Source of the DNA: Streptomyces sp. NRRL WC-3605
GTDB lineage: Bacteria; Actinomycetota; Actinomycetes; Streptomycetales; Streptomycetaceae
Direction of reading: 5' to 3'
Assembly (NCBI RefSeq): GCF_001509795.1
Contig: NZ_LLZN01000056.1
Coordinates: forward strand, 161,103-225,102
Length of the DNA stretch: 64,000 nucleotides
Under the pieces are notes generated by a model. That model was not told the origin of the DNA. It did not search any database and worked only from the letters and a program-made list of their open reading frames with translations. Below are positions 1 to 8,982 of the stretch, piece by piece (position 1 is the stretch's first letter; every line of letters starts with the position of its first letter). The translations under genes and the position numbers were made by a program.

Positions 1-1427
1 ATGTCGGCCGGGTCCATGGACAGGGCCGCGCCCACGTCCCGGATCGCGTGCCGCACCCGGTAGGTCTCCGGCATCGAGACGGTCGCCACCCGCTCGCTCC
101 CGAACCGGTCGATGATCGCGCGGTAGACCTCCAGCCGCCGTGCGGACTCCACGTCGATGTCGATGTCCGGCAGCACCAGCCGCCGCTTGGACAGGAAGCG
201 CTCCATCAGCAGCCCGTGCTCGACGGGGTCGGCGTGCGCGATGCCCAGCAGGTGGTTGACGAGCGAGCCCGCGCCGGACCCCCGGGCGGCGACCCGGATC
301 CCCATGGCCCGTACGTCGTCGACGACCTGGGCCACCGTCAGGAAGTAGGAGGCGAACCCGTGGTGGGCGATGATGTCCAGCTCGTGGTGCATCCGCTCCC
401 AGTACGCACGCCGCCCGTCGTAGCCGCGCCGCACCATCGCGGCCACCGCCCGGGAGGCGAGCGCCCGCTGGGCGGAGCGCCGGCCGGCGCCGACGAGATA
501 CGGCTCGGGGAAGTGGACGGTGCCGATGCCGAGGTCGTCCTCGGGGTCGACGCGGCACTCGTCGGCGGTCGCCGCGGTCTGCTCCAGCAGCCGGCGCGCG
601 GCGCCGGGACGGAAGCCCGCCGCCTCCACGACCCGTTCGGCGACCCGCTCCATCTCCTCGGGGCCCTTGAGCCAGGCCTGACCGGAGTCCCGTTCCCCGA
701 GGGCGTCGACGGGCATGAGCCGGCGCGCGGCGTCCAGCACGTCGGCGACCGGCCCGAGGCCGGGGTCCGCGTACCGCACGGCGTTGCTCAGCACGGGCCG
801 GACCCGCTGCTCGGCGGCGAAGCCCACCGTCCGGGCGGCGAGCCGCAGCGACCCCGGCCCGGTGCCCTGGCGCCCGTGCCACACGGCCTCCAGCCGCAGG
901 GCGTCGCCGTAGGCCTCCCGCCAGGGCTCGAGCAGCCGGGCCGCCCGGTCGGGGCGGCCGGCGGCGAGCGCGCGGGCCACGTCGGACGCGGGTCCGAGCA
1001 GGACGGTCAGCCCGTCGCCGTGGTTGTCCGCCCGGGACAGCAGGGGCGGGCCGTCGCCGCGGTGGGCGGCGGAGACCAGCCGGCACAGGTCGGCCCAGCC
1101 GCGTGCCCCGTCCCGGGCGAGGAAGGTGACCCGCTGCGCGGGCTCGTCGACGAACGCGCCGCCGCGCACCGGGGTCCGCCGGCGCCCCGGGGCCTCCCCG
1201 CGCGGCGCGGACTCCTCCACCGCCAGCTCCACGCCGTACAGCGGGCGCACCCCGGCCGCGGCGCAGGCCTTGGTGAAGCGGACGGCGCCGGAGAGCGAGT
1301 CCCGGTCGGTGAGGGCCAGGGCGTCCATGCCCCGCTCGGCGGCCCGCTCGGCCAGCCGCTCCGGATGGGAGGCGCCGTGCCGCAGGGAGAACCCCGAGAC
1401 GGTGCGCAGATGCGTGAAGCCCGACAC
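1..1427 (-). CDS. dnaE2: Error-prone DNA polymerase III alpha subunit, DnaE2-type (3' end outside window)
   Basis: Only the first 475 codons are present. The N-terminus is a PHP domain (FTHLRTVSGFSLRHGAS, then ALTDRDSLSGAVRF) followed by the start of the C-family polymerase domain, with RGSGAGSLVNHLLGIAHADP and the acidic catalytic stretch LPDIDIDVES near residues 440-455. DnaE2 polymerases work with the ImuA/ImuB proteins in SOS-induced translesion synthesis. The opening residues look unlike replicative DnaE1 of streptomycetes, and the LexA-like boxes directly upstream agree with the DnaE2 assignment. The GTG start at 1427 is chosen because an AAGGAGG sequence lies about 5 bases upstream. 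No imuA/imuB is visible here; they could lie beyond the left edge. Confidence 0.85.
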   Translation of the reverse strand, partial: MSGFTHLRTVSGFSLRHGASHPERLAERAAERGMDALALTDRDSLSGAVRFTKACAAAGVRPLYGVELAVEESAPRGEAPGRRRTPVRGGAFVDEPAQRVTFLARDGARGWADLCRLVSAAHRGDGPPLLSRADNHGDGLTVLLGPASDVARALAAGRPDRAARLLEPWREAYGDALRLEAVWHGRQGTGPGSLRLAARTVGFAAEQRVRPVLSNAVRYADPGLGPVADVLDAARRLMPVDALGERDSGQAWLKGPEEMERVAERVVEAAGFRPGAARRLLEQTAATADECRVDPEDDLGIGTVHFPEPYLVGAGRRSAQRALASRAVAAMVRRGYDGRRAYWERMHHELDIIAHHGFASYFLTVAQVVDDVRAMGIRVAARGSGAGSLVNHLLGIAHADPVEHGLLMERFLSKRRLVLPDIDIDVESARRLEVYRAIIDRFGSERVATVSMPETYRVRHAIRDVGAALSMDPAD

Positions 1428-1459
1428 ACGCACCTCCTTGGCGGGCCCGAGATCGACCC

Positions 1460-1475
1460 TCGAACATCAGTTCCC
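1460..1475 (-). promoter_or_regulatory. LexA (SOS) box upstream of dnaE2
   Basis: The sequence TCGAACATCAGTTCCC matches the actinobacterial LexA consensus (TCGAAC-N4-GTTCGA) at 10 of 12 defined positions. It lies 33 bases upstream of the dnaE2 start, where a repressor would block the promoter. DnaE2 is known to be SOS-induced in mycobacteria, so the placement makes biological sense. Confidence 0.65.
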
Positions 1476-1510
1476 TACTCCCTCACCATAGACCATCTCC
1501 GCCCCCTTTA

Positions 1511-1526
1511 TCGAACACTCGTACGA
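1511..1526. promoter_or_regulatory. Second LexA-like box in the dnaE2 upstream region
   Basis: TCGAACACTCGTACGA matches the LexA consensus at 11 of 12 defined positions (GTACGA for GTTCGA). It lies 84 bases upstream of dnaE2 and 58 bases upstream of the divergent membrane-protein gene starting at 1584, so it could add control of dnaE2 or bring the membrane gene under SOS control. Confidence 0.55.
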
Positions 1527-1583
1527 CACTCATCCGGTCCTTCCCCACCTGCGCGGACGCCGCCCTCGACGGAGCGTGGAGGC

Positions 1584-2621
1584 ATGACGCAGCCCACCCC
1601 CTTCCTCGCCGAGGTGAAGGAGGCCGTCACCCCCCGGGCCACCCTGCTCGTGGCCGGCGTGCTCGCCCTCAGCCTGCTCTTCATCACGTCCTACGTCGGC
1701 GCGCTCCACGACCCGAAGCCCAAGGACGTCCCCGTCGGTGTCGTGGCGCCCCCGGCGGTCGCCGCGCAGGCGGTGGACCGGCTGGCCGGGCTGCCCGACA
1801 GCCCCCTGGACCCCCGCGCGCTCCCCGACGCGAAGACCGCCCGCGCCCAGATCCTGAACCGCGACATCGACGGCGCCCTGGTGATCGACCCGGCCGGCAC
1901 CCGGGACACCCTCCTGGTCGCCAGCGGCGGCGGGAAGGTCCTGGCCCTCACTCTGCAGACGCTCTTCGCCGGCCTGGAGCGGACACAGCACCGCACCCTG
2001 CGCACCGTCGACGTGATCCCGGCCGACCCGCAGGACGCCAACGGACTCACGTCCTTCTACCTGGTCGTGGGCTGGTGCGTGGGCGGCTATCTGTGCGCGT
2101 CGATCATGACGATCAGCTCCGGCGCCCGCCGCCCCACCCCGCGACGCACCCTGATCCGCCTCCTCGCGATGGCCGTCGCCGCCGCCGTCGCGGGACTCGG
2201 CGGCGCCCTGATCGTCGGGCCGATCCTGGGCGCGCTCCCGGGCAGCCTCCCCGCCCTGTGGGGCCTGGGCACCCTGACCGTCTTCGCGGTCGGCGCGGCC
2301 ACCCTCGCCTTCCAGTCCCTCATCGGCCTGGCCGGCATCGGTCTGGCCATCCTGATCGTGGTGATCCTGGGCAACCCGAGCGCGGGCGGCGCCCTGCCGC
2401 CTCCGCTGCTCCCGCCGTTCTGGAAGGACATCGGCCCCGCCCTGCCCCCGGGCGCGGGCACCTGGGCGGCCCGTTCGATCGCCTACTTCCGGGGCAACGA
2501 CTCCGCGGGCTCCCTGCTGGTCATGTCGGCGTGGGCGGTCGGCGGCGTGGCCGTCGCCCTGCTGGCGGCGACCCTGCGGGGCCGGGACCGGGACCGGCCG
2601 GAGTCCGCCGCCACCCCGTGA
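1584..2621 (+). CDS. Membrane protein of the YhgE/Pip or ABC-2-like type (DUF3533-like)
   Basis: A 345-residue protein. One transmembrane helix at about 19-40 is followed by an extracytoplasmic domain of about 115 residues (40-155) that starts with the PVGVVAP stretch typical of YhgE/Pip and DUF3533 proteins. A block of five or so helices then fills residues 155-335. This topology is shared with permease subunits of ABC-2 exporters, but no ATPase gene is adjacent. The ATG at 1584 has GGAG at 1571-1574 upstream. It is divergent from dnaE2 and shares its LexA-box-containing upstream region. Exact substrate and role are unknown. Confidence 0.7.
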   Translation: MTQPTPFLAEVKEAVTPRATLLVAGVLALSLLFITSYVGALHDPKPKDVPVGVVAPPAVAAQAVDRLAGLPDSPLDPRALPDAKTARAQILNRDIDGALVIDPAGTRDTLLVASGGGKVLALTLQTLFAGLERTQHRTLRTVDVIPADPQDANGLTSFYLVVGWCVGGYLCASIMTISSGARRPTPRRTLIRLLAMAVAAAVAGLGGALIVGPILGALPGSLPALWGLGTLTVFAVGAATLAFQSLIGLAGIGLAILIVVILGNPSAGGALPPPLLPPFWKDIGPALPPGAGTWAARSIAYFRGNDSAGSLLVMSAWAVGGVAVALLAATLRGRDRDRPESAATP

Positions 2622-2632
2622 GGGGACGGCGA

Positions 2633-2667
2633 AGAGCCCCGCCCCCCGACAGCGGGGGCGGGGCTCT
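2633..2667. terminator. Bidirectional hairpin terminator
   Basis: A perfect 14-bp GC-rich stem (2633-2646 with 2654-2667) has a 7-base loop. It lies between the convergent stops of the membrane gene (2621) and the protease gene (2680). Confidence 0.85.
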
Positions 2668-2679
2668 CGTGGAGAGGTG

Positions 2680-3762
2680 TCAGCCGATCTCGGTACCCGT
2701 GGCGGACAGTGCCTCGGTCACCGGCTGGAAGAAGGTCTCGCCGCCGGAGGTGCAGTCACCACTGCCACCGGAGGTGAGGCCGACCGCCTTGTCGCCGGAG
2801 AACAGCGAGCCGCCGCTGTCGCCGGGCTCGGCGCAGACGTCGGTCTGGATCAGCCCGTTGACGATGTCGCCGTTGCCGTAGTTCACGGTGGCGTCCAGGC
2901 CGGTCACCTTGCCCTCGTGCACCTGGGTGGTGGAACCGCTCCGGGTGACCGCCATGCCCACGGTGGCCTCGGCGGCACCGCTGATGGCCTGCGAGGAACC
3001 GTTGTACAGGTTCACCTCGCTCGGGTGGTCGACGTCGGCCGTGTACTTGACCAGGCCGTAGTCGTTGTCCGGGAAGCTCGAGTCCGCGTTGGTGCCGATC
3101 TCCTGGCCGCTGGAGTCGGACCAGGTCGAGATGGACTCGGTGCAGTGCCCGGCCGTCAGGAAGAACGGCTCGCCGCCCTTGACGACGTTGAAGCCGAGCG
3201 AGCACCGCCCGCCGCCGCCGGTGATCGCGTCACCGCCCGCGAGGAAGGGCTTGAACTCCCCCTTCGAGCGCTTCAGTTCGACCGTGGCGCCCAGCTTGTC
3301 CGCCACCTTGGTGAGCTGGGCCCACTCGGCCTTGGAGACCGTGCGGTCGGCGGTGACCACGACCTTGTTGGCGGTCGGGTCCGTCACCCAGGCGGTGCCC
3401 GGGATGGTGGCGTCCTTCTGCAGCGTGGTGCGGGCGCTTCTGAGCTCGGCGAGCGAGTTCTGGACGACCCGCGCCTCGGCGCCGGCCGCCTCGACGGTGC
3501 CGGCGACGGCCTCGTCGAGGACGTTCACCACGAGGCTCTTGGCCTGGGCGTCGTAGTAGGTGCCCGCGGCGTCGGCGCCGAGGTCCTTCACGAGGGTCGA
3601 GGCGAGCTTTCCGGCCGCGCCGGCCGACAGGGGCTTCGGCGCGGACGCCTCCGGCGTCTCACTCGCGTTCGCAGACTGCAAGGTCACTCCGGCGGCGACC
3701 AGTGCGGCGATGCCCGCACCTGCCACGGCGACACGGCGCCTGGGTATGCGTCGGTGCTTCAA
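2680..3762 (-). CDS. Secreted streptogrisin-type serine protease precursor
   Basis: A 360-residue preproprotein of the S1E (streptogrisin/alpha-lytic) family. A basic signal peptide spans residues 1 to about 33 (A-x-A type cleavage near SANA). A long prodomain of about 140 residues acts as folding chaperone in this family. The mature enzyme begins near residue 175 (AGGDAI). The catalytic triad is complete: His206 in TAGHC, Asp234 in NDYG, Ser316 in EPGDSGGS. Cys187-Cys207 and Cys310-Cys337 match the two family disulfides. The TTG start at 3762 is chosen because GGAGG lies 7 bases upstream and the signal peptide begins there. Its tandem neighbour at 4166-5071 is a paralogue with a shorter prodomain. 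Confidence 0.9.
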   Translation of the reverse strand: MKHRRIPRRRVAVAGAGIAALVAAGVTLQSANASETPEASAPKPLSAGAAGKLASTLVKDLGADAAGTYYDAQAKSLVVNVLDEAVAGTVEAAGAEARVVQNSLAELRSARTTLQKDATIPGTAWVTDPTANKVVVTADRTVSKAEWAQLTKVADKLGATVELKRSKGEFKPFLAGGDAITGGGGRCSLGFNVVKGGEPFFLTAGHCTESISTWSDSSGQEIGTNADSSFPDNDYGLVKYTADVDHPSEVNLYNGSSQAISGAAEATVGMAVTRSGSTTQVHEGKVTGLDATVNYGNGDIVNGLIQTDVCAEPGDSGGSLFSGDKAVGLTSGGSGDCTSGGETFFQPVTEALSATGTEIG

Positions 3763-4085
3763 CTCACGTCCTCCTGTGGGGGGTCGGCCCGGGAGGTTGT
3801 GGGGACCTCGTCGGACCGGAAGGCGTACGGCCACGGGGGCGACTCACAACAAAAGCCACACCCGCGCCGGTTGAACACGCCTCACTATTCCTATGTTCGA
3901 CAGGAGGACACAAGGTCGACTTCAGGACGGGCACAGAACACACGCACACACCCCCCAACTCTTGACCATGCACAGTCACGCCTGCCGCCTTCGCTCAGCA
4001 AACACCGCGAGCGAGCGGGGCATCAGCAGCGGGTGAGGTCTACTCCTGTCCTGAAATCGCCCCTCGGCCTCAGGGGCACAACGAC
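3763..4085. other. Intergenic region between the two protease genes
   Basis: No convincing gene. On the minus strand there is a TAGGAAT element near 3890 that could be a -10 box for the protease gene, but no good -35 element is seen at the right spacing. The right end leads into the terminator at 4086-4119. Confidence 0.4.
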
Positions 4086-4119
4086 GAGCCCCCCGCACGC
4101 GATCGCGTGCGGGGGGCTC
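4086..4119 (-). terminator. Terminator of the second protease gene (perfect 34-base palindrome)
   Basis: A perfect 34-base inverted repeat centred on GATC, 46 bases past the stop codon of the protease gene at 4166. Arms run from GAGCCCCCCGCACG to its complement. It can terminate in either direction and insulates the upstream protease gene. Confidence 0.85.
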
Positions 4120-4165
4120 GGCCCGATGCCGGGCGGACCTCACATGTGCCGTGCCGGCACGACGG

Positions 4166-5071
4166 TCAGTAGACGCTGACGCCGTAGGCGGACAGGGCCT
4201 CGGTGACCGGCTGGAAGAAGGTCGTGCCACCGGAGGAGCAGTTGCCGCTGCCGCCGGAGGTCAGACCGTACGCCGTGCCGTTGCTGCCGTAGAGCGAACC
4301 GCCGGAGTCGCCGGGCTCGGCGCAGACCGTGGTCTGGATCAGGCCGGAGACGATGTCGCCGCCGCCGTAGTTGACGGTCGCGTTGAGGGCGGTGACCCGG
4401 CCGCTGTGCGTACCGGTGGTCGAGCCGTCCCGGATGACGGTCGTGCCCACGCTCGGCGTGGCGGCGCGGGTGATGTCCACGCCGTTGGCGGTGCCGGGCC
4501 GGCTGACGGAGCCCGAGTAGCGCACGATGCCGTAGTCGTTGCCCGGGAAGCTGGAACCGGCGGTCGAGCCGATGACCGAGGTGCGCCCGGAGTTGGAGTA
4601 CCAGGTTCCCGCGCCGTCGGTGCAGTGGCCGGCGGTCAGGAAGTACTGGTTGCCGCTGCTGTCCTGGACGTTGAAGCCGAGCGAACAGCGCCAGCTGCTC
4701 GCATAGATGGCGTCACCGCCCTGGATGAACTTCTGGAACTTGCCGGGGGTGCGCTTGATCATGAGCGCGTCGGCGTTCGACCCGGCCTGCTCCTTGATCT
4801 TCGCTATCTCCGCCTGGGAGACCGTGCTGTCGACGGTCACCGTGACGCGGTTGGTCTTGCTGTCGACGGCCCAGGCGGTGCCCGGGACGTCGGCCTTCAG
4901 CACGGAGCCGCTGACGCTCTTGAGCTGGGACGCGCTGAAGGTGGTGGGGGTTTCCGCGGCGGTCGCGTTGGGGATCGCGAACGCCGCCGCGGCGACGAGT
5001 CCGGAGGACACGGCGATCAGCCGGGTCCGTCTGGTGATGCCGCTGCGGGGAGTGGTGCGCTTGATCCTCAC
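4166..5071 (-). CDS. Secreted streptogrisin B-type serine protease precursor
   Basis: A 301-residue S1E protease precursor. The signal peptide covers residues 1 to about 39 (ending NATAAE), the prodomain about 40-115, and the mature enzyme starts near Ile116 ([18 protein letters not shown]), giving 186 residues as in streptogrisin B. The triad is His149 (TAGHC), Asp179 (NDYG) and Ser256 (GDSGGS); disulfide cysteines are 129/150 and 250/278. The start is GTG at 5071 with GGAGGG about 9 bases upstream. Streptogrisins are extracellular proteases linked to nutrient scavenging and development. The short prodomain distinguishes it from the neighbouring 360-residue paralogue. The I78-type inhibitor gene about 7 kb away could be a counterpart. 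Confidence 0.92.
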   Translation of the reverse strand: MRIKRTTPRSGITRRTRLIAVSSGLVAAAAFAIPNATAAETPTTFSASQLKSVSGSVLKADVPGTAWAVDSKTNRVTVTVDSTVSQAEIAKIKEQAGSNADALMIKRTPGKFQKFIQGGDAIYASSWRCSLGFNVQDSSGNQYFLTAGHCTDGAGTWYSNSGRTSVIGSTAGSSFPGNDYGIVRYSGSVSRPGTANGVDITRAATPSVGTTVIRDGSTTGTHSGRVTALNATVNYGGGDIVSGLIQTTVCAEPGDSGGSLYGSNGTAYGLTSGGSGNCSSGGTTFFQPVTEALSAYGVSVY

Positions 5072-5598
5072 GTTTCGTTCCCTCCAAGGGAAGTCGGGGG
5101 CCCGCGTGGGGTCGGGGCCGGTGAGGCGCAGTCAGCGAGCCGGTCGTCCGGGTTCCGAACATGCCGTGCCCCTGACAAGCGCTGAGGGGAGTATTCGGCC
5201 GAACGACCGGTCGGCACAAGGGTGCCTTTCGGCCGTCAACATTTGAACGATGTGTGCGTGTTGGCCGAGGCTGTCCGCATCGGCGCCGGTCAGGGCAGGT
5301 TGCGCGCCTCGCGCCCCCGCCGGCCCGAAAGGGGGCGGAGAGGCGCCCGGCACCCGCACAAGAGGTGAGTGGGCCATGGTCGCGGCGGGACACCAGTCGG
5401 CACGCGGCACCCACTCTGACACCCGGCGTACACGCCCCCGGGACTCCACACGCCACGCGCCCCGACGCGCACCGACCCGCCGGGCCCCGCTCCCACGCAC
5501 GCCTCCACCGTCCACCGAGTGGCCGGAATTTACCCCTCCGGATGCCGCCCCCGCCCTCCCCCGATCCGGGCGGGGCGAACGGCGCTGGGTGCCCCTGC
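5072..5598. other. Long intergenic region upstream of the streptogrisin B-type gene
   Basis: About 530 bases without a convincing gene; open frames here have no family resemblance. On the minus strand a TTGACG element occurs near 5240, but no clear -10 box follows at 17-18 bases. It probably carries the promoter and regulatory leader of the protease. Confidence 0.4.
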
Positions 5599-5647
5599 GG
5601 GCTGTCCCGTAATCCGCAGTGGATCAGCGCGGATTACGGGGCAGCCC
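5599..5647 (-). terminator. Terminator of the DUF5685 gene
   Basis: A 19-bp stem (5599-5617 with 5629-5647, one G-U wobble) around an 11-base loop. It starts at the base next to the stop codon of the upstream minus-strand gene. Confidence 0.85.
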
Positions 5648-6877
5648 TCAGCAACCGTCGCACGGGCAGCAGCAGTCGCAGCCGTCGCAGTCGCAGTCGC
5701 GGCAGCAGCCCTCGCGCTTCTTCCGGGACCAGGGACCCTCGTACTCCTCCGCGCAGCACAGCTTGCAGGTGCAGCACAGCAGCCAGAACATGCCGCAGCC
5801 GGCCCAGAATCCGCGCCGCCCCTTCGGGGGCTGCGGTGCCGGACCGCCGCCGAAGCCGCCGAAGCCGCCCCCACCCCCACCCGGCGCTCCCCCGCCCCCG
5901 GCGTACGGGGTGCCCCCGGCGTACGGATTTCCGCCACCGGCGTACGGGTTCTGCTGCGCGCCGTGTGGTCCATGCTGCGGCGGCTGCCCGTAGGGGCCCG
6001 GCTGATGGGAGGCGCAGACCGGCGTCGTGCCGAACGCCCGGTCCACGGAACGCCTCAGTTCGTGCACGAGGAGCAGATGCGCGAGTCCGGGCTCGGTGAA
6101 CTCCACCTCGCGCAGCGCCAGCCGTACGCCGTGCACGGCGTCGTCGGCGAGCCGCCGCGCCTCCGCGAGCGAGGTCCCGGTCGCGGTCAGCGGGTTCCAC
6201 GCGCCGGCCTCGGCGTCGGCGGCCAGGTCCTCCACCGCGTCCAGGAGGTGCGCCAGCCGCCCGAAGAGCCGCCCCGCCTCGGCCAGCGGCCCGGCGTTGC
6301 CCGGCCGCCCGGCGAGGACGGCGGTGTGCGCGAAGGCGGCGGCGGTCGCGGTCTCCGTCGGCTCGGTGACGGTGAGGATCGGCGTGCCGGGTCCGGCGAG
6401 CGTCTCGATGCCGAGCTGCCGGTCGACGGCGTCGACGAGGACGGCCGTGTCGAAGCCGACGGCGGAGCCGGAGCGCAGACCTGCCGCACCCCAGCCCGCG
6501 GCCACCCGCCGCGCGGCGAGCGCCACCGGCCTGCGGGCCAGCAGCCCGTCCCCGTCGGCCACATGGTCGCGCACCTTGGCCGAGGCGAGCACCAGTGAGA
6601 CGGCGGCGGCGAGCCGGGCACCCTCACCCTGAGCGACGGACGCCGTGCGCATGCCGCGCAGCGGACACGGCCCCGCCGTACGCCGCAGCGCGTCGGCCCG
6701 GTCCGACTGAGCCTCCGTCAGGACGGATATCAGCAGCCCGTCGTAGTTGGTGACCACCCGCGCCAGCTGCCCGTGGTCCCCGCGCAGCGCGAGGCACAGA
6801 CCGCACAGATGCGCCATCCATTCACTGGTGAACCGCTCTCCGAGCCGATGACGGCAGGGCCTGACCATTCCGAACAT
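5648..6877 (-). CDS. DUF5685 family protein with Cys-rich C-terminal tail
   Basis: A 409-residue protein common in streptomycetes. Residues 1 to about 290 form the conserved mainly helical domain, opening MFGMVRPCRHRLGERF with a further CGLC motif near residue 25. Residues about 292-345 are a Gly/Pro/Tyr-rich linker with repeated NPYAGG-like units. The last 49 residues contain 16 cysteines (LLCCTCKLCC and CDCCCPCDGC), with charged residues but no long hydrophobic helix apart from a short FWLL stretch. Such a tail could bind metal or anchor the protein by acylation, but function is not established. Transcription ends at the abutting hairpin. Confidence 0.75.
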   Translation of the reverse strand: MFGMVRPCRHRLGERFTSEWMAHLCGLCLALRGDHGQLARVVTNYDGLLISVLTEAQSDRADALRRTAGPCPLRGMRTASVAQGEGARLAAAVSLVLASAKVRDHVADGDGLLARRPVALAARRVAAGWGAAGLRSGSAVGFDTAVLVDAVDRQLGIETLAGPGTPILTVTEPTETATAAAFAHTAVLAGRPGNAGPLAEAGRLFGRLAHLLDAVEDLAADAEAGAWNPLTATGTSLAEARRLADDAVHGVRLALREVEFTEPGLAHLLLVHELRRSVDRAFGTTPVCASHQPGPYGQPPQHGPHGAQQNPYAGGGNPYAGGTPYAGGGGAPGGGGGGFGGFGGGPAPQPPKGRRGFWAGCGMFWLLCCTCKLCCAEEYEGPWSRKKREGCCRDCDCDGCDCCCPCDGC

Positions 6878-7192
6878 GACGCTCCCCCCGAGGTTGTTCC
6901 GCTGTGCCGAGCTGCCGCATCGTACCGGCCGCCGTGCCTTTCCCCCCGGGCGCGTCGTTCACCCGGACGCACCCCTCGTCACCCGGACGCCGCGAAGAAT
7001 CATATTTCACTCACAGTCAGCAGCCGTTTGTGGCACGCCCCTTGGGGGACACGGACTCTCGACGGATTCGCTGTGCACCAGTACCGTCACAAACCCCCCG
7101 CGCGGCGTCTATCCACTTGGCGCGACGTCCGCATCATGGATGACCATAGGGATGCGGAATGGAAAGAAAGACCGCTGTGAGAGGAGGCGTCC
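6878..7192. other. Divergent intergenic region between DUF5685 gene and sflA
   Basis: About 315 bases that must hold the promoters of both divergent genes. No strong -35/-10 pair was recognised. A GAGGAGG ribosome binding site precedes sflA. Confidence 0.4.
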
Positions 7193-7630
7193 ATGGGATC
7201 GGTGCGCAAGGCGAGTGCCTGGCTGGGCCTCGTTGACGACAACGATGACGAGCGTTACTACGACGACGACTACTCCGAAGGGACCGAAACCGGGGATGCC
7301 TGGGTCACCGACCCGCGGGTCAAGGTGGCCACGGACGTCGCCGAGGAGAAGGGCCGCCGTATCGGCACGGTCACCCCGGACAGCTTCCGGGACGCCCGCG
7401 CCATCGGCGAGCTGTTCCGGGAGGGCGTCCCGGTCATCATGAACCTCACGGCGATGGAGCCCGCCGACGCCAAGCGTGTCGTCGACTTCGCGGCGGGACT
7501 CATCTTCGGGCTGCGCGGTTCGATCGACCGCGTGTCCAACCGGGTGTTCCTGCTGTCCCCCGCCGACACCGAGATCGTCAGCGGCGAGCCGGCGGCGCAC
7601 CGCGCGGACGGCTTCTACAACCAGAGCTGA
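7193..7630 (+). CDS. sflA: SepF-like cell division protein (SflA-type)
   Basis: A 145-residue SepF-family protein. A short N-terminal segment that may contact membrane ([13 protein letters not shown]) is followed by an acidic linker rich in Asp/Tyr (16-30) and the SepF domain at about 55-135 ([36 protein letters not shown]). SepF proteins bind FtsZ and the membrane. Streptomycetes have a main SepF next to ftsZ and two paralogues, SflA and SflB, reported to limit Z-ring formation at wrong sites. This copy is far from the division cluster and matches the S. coelicolor SCO1749 position as I recall it. The ATG is preceded by GAGGAGG. Confidence 0.8.
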   Translation: MGSVRKASAWLGLVDDNDDERYYDDDYSEGTETGDAWVTDPRVKVATDVAEEKGRRIGTVTPDSFRDARAIGELFREGVPVIMNLTAMEPADAKRVVDFAAGLIFGLRGSIDRVSNRVFLLSPADTEIVSGEPAAHRADGFYNQS

Positions 7631-7655
7631 GGCAGGGCCGCTCGCCGGCCCTGCC
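7631..7655. terminator. Bidirectional hairpin terminator
   Basis: A perfect 10-bp stem (7631-7640 with 7646-7655) and a 5-base loop sit directly after the sflA stop and before the convergent acyl-CoA dehydrogenase stop. Confidence 0.75.
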
Positions 7656-7665
7656 CCTCACGGGT

Positions 7666-8856
7666 TCACCGGAAGGCGTCCAGCCCGGTGAGCGCCTTGC
7701 CCAGCACGAGCTGGTGCATCTCGACGGTGCCCTCGTAGGTGAGCACCGACTCGAGGTTGGTCGCGTGCCGCATGATCGGGTACTCGAGCGAGATCCCGTT
7801 GGCACCGAGGATCGTCCGGGACGTACGGCAGATGTCGATGGCCTCGCGGACGTTGTTGAGCTTGCCGAAGCTGACCTGCTCGGGACGCAGGCGGCCGGCG
7901 TCCATCCGCCGCCCGAGATGGTGGGCGAGCAGAATCCCCTTGTGCAGTTCGAGCGCCATGTCGGCGAGCTTGGCCTGGGTGAGCTGGAAGCCCCCGATCG
8001 GCCGGCCGAACTGCTCCCGCGTCTTCGCGTAGTCGACCGCGGCCTCGAAGCAGGACCGCGCCGCCCCCATGGCCCCCCACACGATCCCGTACCGGGCGTG
8101 CGAGAGACAGCTGAGCGGGCCCTTCAGCCCGACGACCTCCGGCAGCACGGCGTCGGCCGGCAGCCGTACGTCGTCCAGCACCAGCTCGCTGGTGACGGAG
8201 GCCCGCAGCGACAGCTTGTGCTTGATCTCCGGCGCGGAGAACCCGGCGCTGTCGGCCGGCACGACGAAGCCGCGGATGCCGTCGTCGGTCTGCGCCCACA
8301 CCACGGCGACCCCGGAGACGGAGCCGTTGGTGATCCACATCTTCCGGCCGCTGAGCACCCAGTCGGTGCCGTCCCTCTTGGCGTAGGTGCGCATGGACGC
8401 GGGGTCGGAGCCGTGGTCGGGCTCGGTCAGCCCGAAGCAGCCGATGACCTCGCCGGAGGCCATCCGGGGCAGCCAGGTCTGCTTCTGCTCCTCGCTGCCG
8501 AAGCGGTGGATGGCGTACATCGCGAGCGAGCCCTGCACGGAGACGAGGGACCGGATGCCGGAGTCGGCGGCCTCCAGCTCCAGGCAGGCCAGGCCGTACT
8601 GCACGGCGGAGGCGCCGGCGCAGCCGTAGCCGGTGAGAGACATCCCGAGGGCGCCGATCTCACCGAGCTCCCGGGCCAGCTCCCTGATCTGGGGCAGCTC
8701 GCCGTTCTCGTACCACTCGGCGACATGGGGCAGGACCCGGTCCGCCGCCCACTGCCGCACGGTGTCCCGGACCGCCAGGTCCTCGGGTTCGAGCAGGTCG
8801 TCGATGCCGAGGGGGTCGGCGGGGTCGAACGGGGGCAACTTCACGGACGCGGACAT
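7666..8856 (-). CDS. Acyl-CoA dehydrogenase, glutaryl-CoA dehydrogenase-like
   Basis: A 396-residue flavoprotein of the acyl-CoA dehydrogenase family. The FAD-binding motifs CFGLTEPDHGSDP and WITNGS are present, and the catalytic base is the Glu of TYEGTVEMHQL near the C-terminus. The sequence around YGCAGASAVQYGL and RSLVSVQGSLAMYAI is closest to the glutaryl-CoA dehydrogenase branch, which oxidatively decarboxylates glutaryl-CoA in lysine and tryptophan degradation; substrate remains an inference. The ATG at 8856 has GGAGGG upstream. The MFS gene lies 126 bases upstream in the same direction, separated by a hairpin. Confidence 0.85.
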   Translation of the reverse strand: MSASVKLPPFDPADPLGIDDLLEPEDLAVRDTVRQWAADRVLPHVAEWYENGELPQIRELARELGEIGALGMSLTGYGCAGASAVQYGLACLELEAADSGIRSLVSVQGSLAMYAIHRFGSEEQKQTWLPRMASGEVIGCFGLTEPDHGSDPASMRTYAKRDGTDWVLSGRKMWITNGSVSGVAVVWAQTDDGIRGFVVPADSAGFSAPEIKHKLSLRASVTSELVLDDVRLPADAVLPEVVGLKGPLSCLSHARYGIVWGAMGAARSCFEAAVDYAKTREQFGRPIGGFQLTQAKLADMALELHKGILLAHHLGRRMDAGRLRPEQVSFGKLNNVREAIDICRTSRTILGANGISLEYPIMRHATNLESVLTYEGTVEMHQLVLGKALTGLDAFR

Positions 8857-8959
8857 GGGACACCCTCCGGCAGCACGAAAACTAGCACCGCTCATCATCA
8901 TCGACTGGCCCGACGCTACGACGCGCTCCCCCGCACGTCCAGTGCGCACCCGCACCACG

Positions 8960-8981
8960 CGGGCCCCTCGGGCGGGGCCCG
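8960..8981 (-). terminator. Short hairpin after the MFS gene
   Basis: An 8-bp all-GC stem (8960-8967 with 8974-8981) begins two bases after the MFS stop codon. Confidence 0.6.
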
Positions 8982-8982
8982 G

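Noticed and set aside
1..1427. Replicative DnaE1
   Set aside because: The N-terminal sequence and the LexA-like boxes fit DnaE2 better.
48..2621. Plus-strand open frame covering the dnaE2 antisense and the membrane gene
   Set aside because: Its first part is the antisense of dnaE2, with His/Pro/Arg-rich nonsense composition; only the portion from 1584 is a real protein.
5132..5515. Minus-strand open frames in the gap upstream of the streptogrisin B-type gene
   Set aside because: Arg/Gly-rich composition, no ribosome binding site and several overlapping alternatives; no sign of a real gene.
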